Assembly (NCBI RefSeq): GCF_014280875.1
Contig: NZ_JACLAL010000004.1
Span: 248,001-312,000, forward strand
Origin: Paenirhizobium daejeonense
Lineage (GTDB): Bacteria > Pseudomonadota > Alphaproteobacteria > Rhizobiales > Rhizobiaceae
Reading direction: 5' to 3'
Length of the DNA stretch: 64,000 nt
Part shown: positions 44,213 to 52,387 of the stretch, piece by piece
Layout: the number at the start of each line of letters is the position of its first letter
How positions within the stretch are numbered: the stretch's first letter is position 1
Position numbers and translations under genes: made by a program
Notes under the pieces: model-generated
Told to the model about the DNA's origin: nothing
The model's input: the letters and a program-made list of their open reading frames with translations, nothing else
The model's database searches: none

Positions 44213-44986
44213 ATGAGTTACGAGACGATACTGCTGGAAACCCGCGGCCGGGTTGCGCTGATCACGCTCAACCGCCCGCAGGCGCTGAATGCGCTGAACT
44301 CGACCGTGATGAACGAACTGCGCCAGGCGCTGGCGGCGATCCAGGCCGACAAGGCCATCGGTGCCGTTGTGCTGACCGGCTCGGAAAAGGCCTTCGCCGC
44401 TGGCGCCGATATCAAGGAGATGCAGGGGCTCGATTTCGTCGATGCCTATCTCGGTGACTTCATCAGCGGCTGGGATGACATTGCGGGCTTCCGCAAGCCG
44501 TTGATCGCAGCCGTCTCCGGCTTTGCGCTCGGCGGTGGCTGCGAACTCGCCATGATGTGCGACTTTATCATCGCATCGAAGACGGCGAAGTTCGGCCAGC
44601 CGGAAATCACGCTGGGCGTTATTCCCGGCATGGGCGGCACCCAGCGTCTCACGCGGGCCATCGGCAAGGCCAAGGCCATGGATCTCTGCCTGACCGGCCG
44701 CATGATGGATGCGCATGAAGCCGAAGTCGCAGGGCTCGTTGCCCGCGTGGTGGAATATGAAAGGCTGGTAGAGGAGGCGGTCGCCGCCGCCGAGAAGATC
44801 GCAGGCTTTTCCCAGCCGGCCGTCCGCATGGCGAAGGAAGCCGTCAACCGGGCCTTCGAGCAGACGCTGGGCGAGGGATTGCGCTCCGAACGGCGTATGT
44901 TCCATTCCCTGTTCGCGACGGAAGACCAGAAGGAAGGCATGGCCGCTTTCGTCGAGAAGCGAAAGGCGGACTTCCAGAACCGCTGA
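44213..44986 (+). CDS. Enoyl-CoA hydratase/isomerase family protein
   Basis: 257 aa if started at ATG 44213 ([20 protein letters not shown]), 9 nt after GGGAG; an ATG at 44207 is equally readable. Crotonase fold: [21 protein letters not shown], the oxyanion-hole loop [32 protein letters not shown] and [24 protein letters not shown], with both catalytic Glu residues (CEL, QPE). Acts in fatty acid or amino acid beta-oxidation. Confidence 0.94.
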   Translation: MSYETILLETRGRVALITLNRPQALNALNSTVMNELRQALAAIQADKAIGAVVLTGSEKAFAAGADIKEMQGLDFVDAYLGDFISGWDDIAGFRKPLIAAVSGFALGGGCELAMMCDFIIASKTAKFGQPEITLGVIPGMGGTQRLTRAIGKAKAMDLCLTGRMMDAHEAEVAGLVARVVEYERLVEEAVAAAEKIAGFSQPAVRMAKEAVNRAFEQTLGEGLRSERRMFHSLFATEDQKEGMAAFVEKRKADFQNR

Positions 44987-45024
44987 CGGATCGAGCGGGA
45001 CGGCGATTTCGTTGAAATTGCGCG

Positions 45025-45053
45025 TTGACGGAACTCCGCTTTCCCGCTATATG
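45025..45053 (+). promoter_or_regulatory. Sigma-70 promoter of rpsT
   Basis: TTGACG (45025-45030), exactly 17 bp, then TATATG (45048-45053), close to consensus. Transcription should begin near 45060, giving a leader of about 118 nt before rpsT. Confidence 0.85.
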
Positions 45054-45066
45054 CCCGCCCACGGTT

Positions 45067-45087
45067 GGAAAAGTCGCTGGCTTTTCC
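45067..45087 (+). promoter_or_regulatory. Hairpin in the rpsT leader
   Basis: GGAAAAG pairs perfectly with CTTTTCC around a 7-nt loop, a few nucleotides after the probable transcription start. Such leader stems could be the site for S20 feedback control, but this is inferred. Confidence 0.5.
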
Positions 45088-45177
45088 GAAATGAGCTCCC
45101 CAATAGCTGAATTGGCAGGTCGCAACGACCCGACGCGGCGTTGGAGGAGATAGGTTTGAATTCGAAGAGAGGCATCC

Positions 45178-45444
45178 ATGGCCAATACAACTTCGGCGAA
45201 GAAGGCGACCCGCAAGATCGCTCGCCGCACTGCAGTCAACAAGGCTCGCCGCTCGCGGGTACGTGGTTTCATTCGCAAGGTTGAAGAAGCAATCGCCTCC
45301 GGCGATGCAACGCTCGCCAAGGACGCACTGAAGGCAGCCCAGCCGGAACTGCAGCGCGCAGCCACCAAGGGCGTGGTTCACGCCAACACCGCTTCGCGCA
45401 AGATCTCGCGTCTTGCCCAGCGCGTGAAGGCTCTGTCCGCCTAA
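45178..45444 (+). CDS. rpsT: 30S ribosomal protein S20
   Basis: 88 aa, very basic, beginning [26 protein letters not shown] as in alphaproteobacteria and ending [11 protein letters not shown]. It binds 16S rRNA near the 5' domain. Upstream is a near-consensus promoter (45025-45053) and a leader hairpin; the coding start has GAGAGG 5-10 nt upstream. Monocistronic, ending in a strong terminator. Next gene on the strand is dnaA after an 817-bp gap. Confidence 0.97.
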   Translation: MANTTSAKKATRKIARRTAVNKARRSRVRGFIRKVEEAIASGDATLAKDALKAAQPELQRAATKGVVHANTASRKISRLAQRVKALSA

Positions 45445-45469
45445 TTTCAGACGCAATTTTGACATTTTG

Positions 45470-45499
45470 AAAAAGCCTGGCTGAAAAGCCGGGCTTTTT
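45470..45499 (+). terminator. Intrinsic terminator of rpsT
   Basis: Stem AAAAAGCCTGGCT / AGCCGGGCTTTTT (one G-U pair) followed by further T residues, 26 bp after the rpsT stop. Confidence 0.92.
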
Positions 45500-45647
45500 C
45501 TGCTGTCCGGCTAACTATCTCCTCCGGTTGTATCGTTTGACGATTGCGTGTCACTGAGGTGACATAAAAAATCGTTTAATTTCAAAAGGTTATCGGAGGA
45601 TCTTTGCGAGGAGAGCGCTTTACTTAAGGGCAGGCGGCCTCGCTTTC

Positions 45648-45930
45648 GAGTCAAGGACTTTTTATTTTCGCGGCGATTTTTTGTGGCGTAAGTTCGGCTT
45701 TTTCGGAATCCCGTTGATTCAAAAGCGATTCTTTTCCCGCGAAAATGTGACGCTCAAATCGAGGCCTGGGAGTCAATGCCCGGCGCTTAATTTTGCGTAA
45801 AATTCACTGTTGATCTTGGCTTTTGATCCTGCCTTAATGATCTCCAACAGGGTGCGCGGAGCCAGTCTCCTGAGCAGTCTTAGCCGGCAAAGCTGGCGGT
45901 CGAGACACTCACCGTTCCCTGGGCGGAATC
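45648..45930. promoter_or_regulatory. Cluster of six GANTC (CcrM) methylation sites upstream of dnaA
   Basis: GAGTC 45648-45652, GAATC 45706-45710, GATTC 45716-45720, GATTC 45727-45731, GAGTC 45770-45774 and GAATC 45926-45930. About one such site is expected per 256 bp, so five in 127 bp is a marked excess. Three are spaced 10-11 bp, i.e. on one DNA face. CcrM methylation links such sites to the cell cycle in Caulobacter and rhizobia. Confidence 0.7.
45787..45838 (+). promoter_or_regulatory. CtrA-like box and promoter of the candidate RNA upstream of dnaA
   Basis: TTAA-N7-TAAA at 45787-45801 (one base from the CtrA consensus), then TTGATC (45810-45815), 17 bp and CTTAAT (45833-45838). The promoter pair is only moderately close to consensus, but its spacing is exact and it points into the terminated segment at 45845-45947. 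Confidence 0.45.
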
Positions 45931-45947
45931 ACAGCATTCCGCTTTTT
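45845..45947 (+). ncRNA. Candidate small RNA or attenuated leader upstream of dnaA
   Basis: About 100 nt starting after a promoter-like pair and ending in an intrinsic terminator (GCGGAAT / ATTCCGC plus TTTTT, 45923-45947). Inside, GTCTC (45865-45869) can pair with GAGAC (45902-45906), enclosing GCCGGC-AAA-GCTGGC (45883-45897). No conserved reading frame is seen. I could not assign it to a named RNA family. It may be a trans-acting sRNA or a prematurely terminated dnaA leader. Confidence 0.45.
45923..45947 (+). terminator. Intrinsic terminator within the rpsT-dnaA gap
   Basis: Seven-bp stem GCGGAAT / ATTCCGC with a CACAGC loop and five T. It is about 315 bp before the dnaA start and 430 bp after the rpsT terminator, so it belongs to neither gene and implies an extra transcript. 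Confidence 0.8.
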
Positions 45948-46205
45948 CAGACAGTGTCGATTTTACGCCGGGAGCCCATGGTTTCCGTGCCGGAGTAGTT
46001 TTGTCTTGTGAGCCGGTCGCTCAGGCCGGCGATAGTGCGAAGAAGGAGTATACGGCAGCCGCCGGGGTTCATGTCGAGGATGAACGGCCGGAGGCTGGTG
46101 GTGCACGGCGGATGACCCAGTGGCTGGGGTGGTCGTGCACGACAGTGGGGGCGCCGGATCCATCGCATGATGCGATGTGATCTGTGGCGCGGGGCTGAGG
46201 CAGTT

Positions 46206-46232
46206 GCCGGGCGCGTTACAAAGACGCCCGGC
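46206..46232 (+). promoter_or_regulatory. GC-rich hairpin near the dnaA ribosome-binding site
   Basis: GCCGGGCG / CGCCCGGC with an 11-nt loop, ending 16 nt before the dnaA Shine-Dalgarno region (46248-46253). If transcribed, it would be a stable structure in the 5' leader and could influence translation of dnaA. Confidence 0.55.
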
Positions 46233-46261
46233 GCGAATGATAAGTTTTGGAAGGCGGCAAA

Positions 46262-47824
46262 ATGCAAATGAATACTTTGACGGCCGGTGCGGTGGTAAAC
46301 GGGGACCACGCACACACGGCGGTAGGCGCCGTGCGCTCTGAAGGAGCAGGAGAAAACACTGAAATGAAGCGTGATGTCCTGTTTGAGCGGTTCAGCCAGC
46401 GGCTGAAGGCTCAGGTTGGTCCGGACGTTTACGCGAGCTGGTTTGGTCGGCTTAAGCTTCATTCGGCGTCGAAGAGCGAAATTCGCCTTACGGTGCCGAC
46501 TACGTTCCTGAAATCGTGGATCAACAATCGTTATCTCGATCTGATCACCAACATCTTCCAGCAGGAAGACCCGGCGATCCTGAAGGTCGAGATCCTTGTG
46601 CGCAGCGCAAGTCGTAACACGACGACGCGCAGCCCTGCTGTCGAAGATCGCGCCCCTGCCGTGGATGCTGCTCCGGCTGCACCTGCGCGCAAGTCTTCGG
46701 CCCAGCCTGTCGGCCAGATCGCTCCCGTTTCCGGCAATGCCGCCGCTGCACGCGTTGCGACGAATGGCCCGCTCTTCGGCTCTCCGCTCGATTCCCGCTA
46801 TACCTTTGATGGCTTCATCGAAGGCGCTTCGAACCGTGTTGCCCTTGCCGCGGCAAAGACGATTGCCGAAGCCGGTGCCGGTGCCGTTCGCTTCAATCCG
46901 CTCTTCATTCACTCCTCCGTCGGCCTCGGCAAGACGCATCTCCTGCAGGCCATCGCCAATGCGGCGATCCAGAGTCCGCGTGCGCCTCGCGTGGTCTATC
47001 TGACGGCTGAATACTTCATGTGGCGTTTTGCCACCGCGATCCGTGACAACGATGCCCTGACCCTCAAGGACTCGCTCCGGGCGATCGACCTCCTGATCAT
47101 CGACGACATGCAGTTCCTGCAGGGCAAGATGATCCAGCACGAGTTCTGCCATCTCCTGAACATGCTGCTCGACAGCGCCAAGCAGGTCGTCGTCGCCGCC
47201 GACCGTGCGCCTTGGGAGCTGGAATCGCTGGACCCTCGCGTCCGATCCCGCCTTCAGGGTGGTGTGGCAATCGAAATGGAAGCGCCTGACTACGATATGC
47301 GCTTCGAGATGCTGAAGACCCGACTGGAAGCTGCCAAGAAGGATGACTCGTCGCTCGACATTCCGCAGGAAATCCTGTCGCATGTCGCTCGCAACGTTGC
47401 GAGCAGCGGACGCGATCTTGAAGGTGCCTTCAATCAGCTGATCTTCCGTCGCTCCTTCGAGCCCAATCTCTCGGTGGAGCGTGTGGATGAACTATTGGCT
47501 CATCTGGTTGGCGCTTCCGAACAGAAGCGCGTCCGTATTGAAGATATCCAGCGTATCGTCGCGCGCCATTACAATGTCTCGCGTCAGGAGCTTGTCTCCA
47601 ACCGCCGTACCCGCGTCATCGTCAAGCCGCGCCAGATCGCCATGTATCTGTCGAAGACCCTGACCCCGCGTTCCTTCCCGGAAATCGGCCGACGCTTTGG
47701 CGGTCGTGACCACACCACCGTGCTCCATGCCGTTCGCAAGATCGAGGAGTTGGTTTCCGAGGACACCAAGCTCAGCCACGAGATCGAACTTCTCAAGCGG
47801 CTGATCAACGAGAACAATGCCTGA
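46262..47824 (+). CDS. dnaA: Chromosomal replication initiator DnaA
   Basis: 520 aa from ATG 46262, preceded by GGAAGG at proper spacing; a TTG at 46247 would add five residues. Domain I helices at about 35-110; a variable Ala/Pro-rich linker about 110-170; AAA+ domain III with Walker A VGLGKTH at 220-226 and Walker [10 protein letters not shown] at 277-285; domain IV with the DnaA signature [15 protein letters not shown] close to the C-terminus. It opens the origin for replication. Strong terminator at its end. Confidence 0.97.
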   Translation: MQMNTLTAGAVVNGDHAHTAVGAVRSEGAGENTEMKRDVLFERFSQRLKAQVGPDVYASWFGRLKLHSASKSEIRLTVPTTFLKSWINNRYLDLITNIFQQEDPAILKVEILVRSASRNTTTRSPAVEDRAPAVDAAPAAPARKSSAQPVGQIAPVSGNAAAARVATNGPLFGSPLDSRYTFDGFIEGASNRVALAAAKTIAEAGAGAVRFNPLFIHSSVGLGKTHLLQAIANAAIQSPRAPRVVYLTAEYFMWRFATAIRDNDALTLKDSLRAIDLLIIDDMQFLQGKMIQHEFCHLLNMLLDSAKQVVVAADRAPWELESLDPRVRSRLQGGVAIEMEAPDYDMRFEMLKTRLEAAKKDDSSLDIPQEILSHVARNVASSGRDLEGAFNQLIFRRSFEPNLSVERVDELLAHLVGASEQKRVRIEDIQRIVARHYNVSRQELVSNRRTRVIVKPRQIAMYLSKTLTPRSFPEIGRRFGGRDHTTVLHAVRKIEELVSEDTKLSHEIELLKRLINENNA

Positions 47825-47832
47825 TGAGACTG

Positions 47833-47862
47833 GGCCGGTAGCGATACCGGCCTTTTCTTTTG
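47833..47862 (+). terminator. Intrinsic terminator of dnaA
   Basis: GGCCGGTA / TACCGGCC with a GCGA tetraloop and TTTTCTTTT, 8 bp after the stop. Confidence 0.93.
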
Positions 47863-47880
47863 TCAGCATGAAGCCTTCAA

Positions 47881-48474
47881 ATGAGTCCCTCGATGAACAG
47901 GCCAATTCCCTTCTATGATGAAAACGCCGAGACCTATGCCGGCCGGTCGCGAAACTTGCCGACCGAACGTCTTGAGGTATTCGCCAGGCAGGTTACGGCG
48001 GGTGGCGCGATCCTTGAGCTTGGCTGTGGAGCCGGTGAGGATAGCGAGTGGCTGGCCGCAAGAGGTTTCGTGGTCACCCCGACGGACGGTTCGTCCGGCA
48101 TGGCTGCGGAAGCCGAAAAACGGCTCGGCCGCCCGGTCCGTGTCATGCGTTTCGATGAGCTTGATGAGGTAAATGTCTATGACGGCGTGTGGGCCTGCGC
48201 CTGCCTGCTGCATGTACCCCGAGCCGGTCTTTCCGATGTGCTGGCGCGCATCCGTCGCGCGCTAAGGTCAGGTGGGGTCTTCTACGCGAGCTACAAGGCA
48301 GGCGAAACGGAAGGATCCGACCGTTTCGGGCGACATTACAATCGTCCCTCGTCGGAATGGCTTTCCAATGCCTATCGCGATGCTGGCTGGCCGGAGCCTT
48401 CAATCGAACGTGTCATGGGCGGCGGTTATGACGGCGAGCCGACCGAGTGGCTTCATGTGACCGCGATCGCGTGA
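47881..48474 (+). CDS. Class I SAM-dependent methyltransferase
   Basis: 197 aa. Motif I ILELGCGAGEDSEWLAARGF, motif II TDGSSGMAAEA, and WACACLLHVPRAGLSDVLARIRRALRSGG as motif III. The N-terminus FYDENAETYAGRS is typical of small-molecule methyltransferases of the Methyltransf_25/11 group. A second possible ATG lies at 47893. Substrate unknown. Its 3' end overlaps the convergent LysR gene by 22 bp. Confidence 0.82.
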   Translation: MSPSMNRPIPFYDENAETYAGRSRNLPTERLEVFARQVTAGGAILELGCGAGEDSEWLAARGFVVTPTDGSSGMAAEAEKRLGRPVRVMRFDELDEVNVYDGVWACACLLHVPRAGLSDVLARIRRALRSGGVFYASYKAGETEGSDRFGRHYNRPSSEWLSNAYRDAGWPEPSIERVMGGGYDGEPTEWLHVTAIA

Positions 48475-49388
48475 GGAGAGCCGGTTCCGGCAAGATCCTC
48501 AGACTTGCTGCTTTCCTCGACCAGCCATTGACGGACGGCTGCCACGGCTGATCGCTCCAGCGCGAGTGACGGATAGACCAGATAGTAGGCGAAACGACTG
48601 CGGATCGCGGTACTGAAGGGGCTGACGAGCCGCCCTTGTTTGAGATCATGTTCGACAAAACCTCGACGCAGCAGGGCAAAGCCGAGGCCGGCCCGCGCCG
48701 CTTCCAGCGCACCGTTGCTGTCGGGGGCGATCACCGGCCCCTTGCGCCAGTCGATATCCGTAGCACCGGCGGCTTCGAGCCACAGCCTCCAATCGTTGCG
48801 ATCGACATCATGGATCAGCATCTGCGGCTTCAATCGTGATGGCGCGGTTTCCGGGCCGAGAGTGGCGGCAAGTGTCGGCGAGCAGACAGCAATCAGGTCG
48901 TCGGCGATCAGCCTTTCGCTCGCAAGTCCCGGATAGGCACCAAGCCCATGCCGCACGGCGAGATCGACGCCGTCCTTCTGGAAATCCACGAGCCGTCCCG
49001 TCGTGCCGATCCGAAGATCGATATCCGGAAACGCCGTCTGGAATTCCTCCAGGCGTGGCATCAGCCATTGGATCGCAAAGCCCGTGGTGCAGCTCAACGT
49101 CACGACGTCAGGCTGAAGTTTCCGTCTGATCGCACCGGTCGCCTCGCGCATCAGCCGAAAGGCTATCCTCAGTGTCGAGAAGTAATCGGCACCCGCCTCA
49201 GTCAGCGAAAGCCGCCGCGGATGCCGTTCGAAGAGCGCAAGACCGAGCGTCGTTTCTAGCTCCCGCACCTGCAGGCTAACGGCGCCCGGCGTCACATGCA
49301 GTTCTTCCGCGGCAAGTGTCATGCTCAGATGGCGCGCCGCAGCTTCGAACGCGCGAAGGCCGGAAAGGGAGGGAAGCGTTTCGTTCAT
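48453..49388 (-). CDS. LysR-family transcriptional regulator (GcvA-like)
   Basis: 311 aa. N-terminal winged HTH LRAFEAAARHLSMTLAAEELHVTPGAVSLQVRELETTLGLALFERHPRRLSLTEAG; C-terminal periplasmic-binding-fold ligand domain with the GcvA-type segments QTAFPDIDLRIGTT and DGVDLAVRHGLGAYPGL. Divergent from the EamA transporter at 49582, which it probably controls. The inducer is unknown. Confidence 0.9.
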   Translation of the reverse strand: MNETLPSLSGLRAFEAAARHLSMTLAAEELHVTPGAVSLQVRELETTLGLALFERHPRRLSLTEAGADYFSTLRIAFRLMREATGAIRRKLQPDVVTLSCTTGFAIQWLMPRLEEFQTAFPDIDLRIGTTGRLVDFQKDGVDLAVRHGLGAYPGLASERLIADDLIAVCSPTLAATLGPETAPSRLKPQMLIHDVDRNDWRLWLEAAGATDIDWRKGPVIAPDSNGALEAARAGLGFALLRRGFVEHDLKQGRLVSPFSTAIRSRFAYYLVYPSLALERSAVAAVRQWLVEESSKSEDLAGTGSPHAIAVT

Positions 49389-49581
49389 GATTTAGAAAAA
49401 CTCGTTCATAGGTCGAGATCGTCTCGTTTGTCATCGGGATAATGAAGAAATAACAGATCTATATAGGCTTAATAATGGCCGTTGGAAAAGTTATTACGAT
49501 TAAAAATCGACATGGGGAAGACGGGGAAGTCCGGGACGGATTTCGATCTGACCCGGACTTCGGCCTTGAGGGAGATGTGGA

Positions 49582-50499
49582 ATGGCACAGAAGGAAATGG
49601 CGAAAAGCGAATGGCTGATGCTTGGGGCGCTGTCGCTGCTGTGGGGCGGTTCCTTCCTCTTCAACGGTATTCTGGTGAAGGCCTGGCCCCCCGTCACCAT
49701 CGTCACGGCGCGTGTCGGTCTCGCCGCGATCGCTCTCTGGATCATCGTGCGCCTTGCCGGCATCGCTGTACCAAGAAGCCGGGAAGCCTGGCTCGCCTTT
49801 CTCGGCATGGGCATCCTCAACAATGTCATTCCCTTCACCCTGATCGTCTGGGGCCAGACCCATATCGCCAGCGGCCTTGCGGCGATCCTCAATGCTACGA
49901 CGCCGCTGTTTGGCGTTCTGGTGGCGCATGTCCTCACGCCGGACGAAAAGCTGACGGCCAACAAGGTCGCCGGTCTGCTGATCGGCATTGGTGGTGTCGC
50001 GGTGATGATGGGGCCGTCCCTGCTGGGGCATGTCGGTAATGACGTGTGGGGCGAGCTTGCGGTTCTCGGCGCAGCCTTGAGTTATGCCTTCGCAGGCGTG
50101 TTCGGCCGCAGGTTCAAGCGCATGGGCATGCCGCCGCTGTTGCCGGCAGCGGGGCAGGTGACGATGTCGGCGTTCCTGTTGCTGCCCGTCGCCCTCATCG
50201 TCGACAGGCCATTCAGTCTGCCTGCCCCCGGTGCCGAAGCCATCTCCGCCCTGCTCGGGCTTGCGCTTCTGTCGACGGCCTTTGCCTATGTCCTGTTTTT
50301 CCGCATACTCGCAACGGCGGGCGTGACGAACCTGATGCTGGTGACGATCTTGATCCCGCCGAGCGCGGTGGTGCTGAGCGCCATCGTGCTGGGCGAACAG
50401 CTCGAGCTTCGCCATGGGCTGGGCATGGTGCTGATTGCCTTGGGCCTGGTGGCGATCGACGGACGCCTCTGGCGCCGTTTCGTTGCCCGTGGAGCCTGA
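49582..50499 (+). CDS. DMT-superfamily EamA transporter
   Basis: 305 aa with ten predicted spans in two EamA repeats (first repeat MLGALSLLWGGSFLFNG..., second near ELAVLGAALSYAFAGVFG). Resembles small-metabolite exporters of the RhaT/EamA type. Divergent from a LysR regulator, so probably inducible by its own substrate. Convergent with hemW, 42 bp away. Confidence 0.85.
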   Translation: MAQKEMAKSEWLMLGALSLLWGGSFLFNGILVKAWPPVTIVTARVGLAAIALWIIVRLAGIAVPRSREAWLAFLGMGILNNVIPFTLIVWGQTHIASGLAAILNATTPLFGVLVAHVLTPDEKLTANKVAGLLIGIGGVAVMMGPSLLGHVGNDVWGELAVLGAALSYAFAGVFGRRFKRMGMPPLLPAAGQVTMSAFLLLPVALIVDRPFSLPAPGAEAISALLGLALLSTAFAYVLFFRILATAGVTNLMLVTILIPPSAVVLSAIVLGEQLELRHGLGMVLIALGLVAIDGRLWRRFVARGA

Positions 50500-50541
50500 G
50501 CCGCTCAATTGGCAGTGATCGCTACGGTCGCCCTAAACGCG

Positions 50542-51723
50542 TTAGCAGGCGAGATCGGCCACCACCGCATCCAGCACCAGCATGCCGGACGGCGTGCAGC
50601 GCAGGCGCGAATTGCCGAGGCGCTCTATGAAACCGTGTTCCAGTAAAAACTGTTCCTTGGCCGGATCGGGATCGCGGCCGGAAAGCTGCTGCCAGCGTGC
50701 AAGGTCGACGCCTTCGCGCAGCCTGAGGCCCATCAGCAGCAGTTCGTCCGCCTGTTCGTCAAGGTCGAGGATTTCCTGATCCACCATGCCGTGGCCACGT
50801 TCCTTCACTGCAGCCAGCCAGGCTTCCGGGACGCGTTCGGTGGCGGTGGCGATCTTGTCGCGCCCGCGCGTCAGCCGCCCATGGGCGCCGGGGCCGATGC
50901 CCGCATAGTCACCGTAGCGCCAGTAGGTGAGGTTATGGCGGCTCTCAGCGCCCGGTCGCGCATGATTGGAGACCTCGTAGGCCGGCAGGCCCTCACGCGC
51001 GGTGATTTCCTGTGTTGCCTCATAGAGAACGGCGGATTGCTCCTCATCCAATGTTATGAGCTTGCCGGCCTTGTGCAGGCCGTAGAAGGCGGTGCCTTCC
51101 TCGATGGTCAACTGATAGAGCGAGAGATGATCGACGGCATAGGAGATTGCCTCGCGCAACTCCTTTTCCCATGCCTCCACGGTCTGGTTTGGTCGCGCAT
51201 AGATCAGGTCGAACGACATGCGTGGAAAGATCTCGCGGGCGAGCCGGATAGCCTTCAGCGCATCCGCAACGTCGTGCAGTCGTCCGAGGAACTTCAGGTC
51301 GGGATCGTTGAGCGCCTGCACCCCGAGCGAGACACGGTTGACGCCCGCTGACCGATAACCGCGGAACCGCGTCGCCTCCACGCTGGAGGGGTTGGCCTCC
51401 ATGGTGATCTCGATGCCATCGGGAACATGCCAGTGACGCGCGATACCGTTCAAGATCGCATCCACCGTCTCAGGCGCCATCAGCGATGGCGTGCCGCCGC
51501 CGAGGAAGATGCTGGTGACCGTCTTTGGGCCGCTGAGACGGCGCATTTCCTGCATTTCGCGCAGGAAGGCGGAAACGAAACGCGGCTGGTCGACCGGCTG
51601 GTGGCGGACGTGGCTGTTGAAATCGCAATAGGGACATTTGGCCGCGCAGAACGGCCAATGCACGTAGACGCCAAAGCCCGGTTCACCGGTATCGGGAAGA
51701 AGGAGCGGCGTCGCTTCGGCCAT
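50542..51723 (-). CDS. hemW: Radical SAM haem chaperone HemW
   Basis: 393 aa from ATG 51723 (MAEATPLLLPDTGEPG); a TTG at 51735 overlapping the rdgB stop is an alternative, and a GGAGG sits just before it. The [4Fe-4S] motif C-x3-C-x2-C is CAAKCPYC, followed by DFNSHV, and FLGGGTPSLMAPE and NPSSVE fit the radical SAM core. The extra C-terminal HemN-like domain is present. Not an oxygen-independent coproporphyrinogen oxidase proper; it is thought to insert haem into respiratory enzymes. Confidence 0.94.
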   Translation of the reverse strand: MAEATPLLLPDTGEPGFGVYVHWPFCAAKCPYCDFNSHVRHQPVDQPRFVSAFLREMQEMRRLSGPKTVTSIFLGGGTPSLMAPETVDAILNGIARHWHVPDGIEITMEANPSSVEATRFRGYRSAGVNRVSLGVQALNDPDLKFLGRLHDVADALKAIRLAREIFPRMSFDLIYARPNQTVEAWEKELREAISYAVDHLSLYQLTIEEGTAFYGLHKAGKLITLDEEQSAVLYEATQEITAREGLPAYEVSNHARPGAESRHNLTYWRYGDYAGIGPGAHGRLTRGRDKIATATERVPEAWLAAVKERGHGMVDQEILDLDEQADELLLMGLRLREGVDLARWQQLSGRDPDPAKEQFLLEHGFIERLGNSRLRCTPSGMLVLDAVVADLAC

Positions 51724-51731
51724 CTGCGGAA

Positions 51732-52376
51732 TCAAGCCTCCAGGCAGGTTTCGACGAAGAGCTTGAAGGCGCGTGCGCGGTGCGACAGCGCTTCCGCATC
51801 GCCGGGCTTCCAGCCGTGTTTTTCCTGGGCGGTCATTTCGCCGAAGGTGGTGTCATGGCCCTCCGGCTGGAACACCGGATCGTAGCCGAAGCCGGCAGTG
51901 CCGCGCGGCGGCCAGACAATCGAGCCTTCGACCTCGCCGCGGAAGAATTCCGTATGTCCGTCCGGCCAGGCGAGGCAGAGCACGCTGACGAAACGGCCGG
52001 TGCGTTGTTCGGGACGTGTTGCCCCTTTCTCTACAAGAGCCTTCTCGACCTTCTCCATCGCCATGGCGAAGTCGCGGCTGCCGTCCTCACGCTCGGCCCA
52101 ATTGGCCGTATAGACGCCTGGCGCGCCGTCCAGCGCGTCGATCACCAGACCGGAATCGTCGGAAAGTGCAGGCATGCCGGCTGCCCTGGCCGAGGCCAGC
52201 GCCTTGATGGCGGCGTTTTCCTCGAAGGTCGTGCCGGTTTCATCCGGTTCCTCGAACTTCAGCTCAGCCGCCGACTTGGCGGAAAAACCGAAAGGACCGA
52301 TCAGGTCGGCGATCTCGGCAATCTTGCCCGCATTGTGGCTGGCGACGACGATGGTGCGGGTGTCGAGCTTGCGCAT
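51732..52376 (-). CDS. rdgB: Non-canonical purine NTP pyrophosphatase (RdgB/HAM1)
   Basis: 214 aa. Hydrolyses ITP/XTP/dITP to keep base analogues out of nucleic acids. [19 protein letters not shown] at the N-terminus (S/T-x-N-x-x-K) and [70 protein letters not shown] are the conserved active-site blocks. Translationally linked to hemW and close to rph, the usual rhizobial order. Confidence 0.95.
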   Translation of the reverse strand: MRKLDTRTIVVASHNAGKIAEIADLIGPFGFSAKSAAELKFEEPDETGTTFEENAAIKALASARAAGMPALSDDSGLVIDALDGAPGVYTANWAEREDGSRDFAMAMEKVEKALVEKGATRPEQRTGRFVSVLCLAWPDGHTEFFRGEVEGSIVWPPRGTAGFGYDPVFQPEGHDTTFGEMTAQEKHGWKPGDAEALSHRARAFKLFVETCLEA

Positions 52377-52387
52377 TTACAAAAATC

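Larger units (their letters stand above)
45500..46261. other. Large regulatory gap between rpsT and dnaA
   Basis: About 760 bp without a credible gene. The first half is AT-rich and carries an inverted repeat TGTCAC-TGAG-GTGACA (45549-45564), a cluster of GANTC sites, a CtrA-like motif and a terminated RNA-like segment. The second half (about 45950-46250) is GC-rich and full of inverted repeats, among them the palindrome GTCGTGCACGAC (46132-46143) and CATCGCAT/ATGCGATG near 46160-46180. No DnaA-box cluster is seen, so it is not an obvious oriC. Confidence 0.8.

Noticed and set aside
45810..45998. 62-codon frame in the rpsT-dnaA gap
   Set aside because: It crosses the intrinsic terminator at 45923-45947 and has no ribosome-binding site, so the segment is better read as non-coding RNA.
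45445..46261. Chromosomal origin (oriC) next to dnaA
   Set aside because: No cluster of TTATCCACA-type DnaA boxes is present, and in rhizobia and Caulobacter the origin lies near hemE, which is not in this window.
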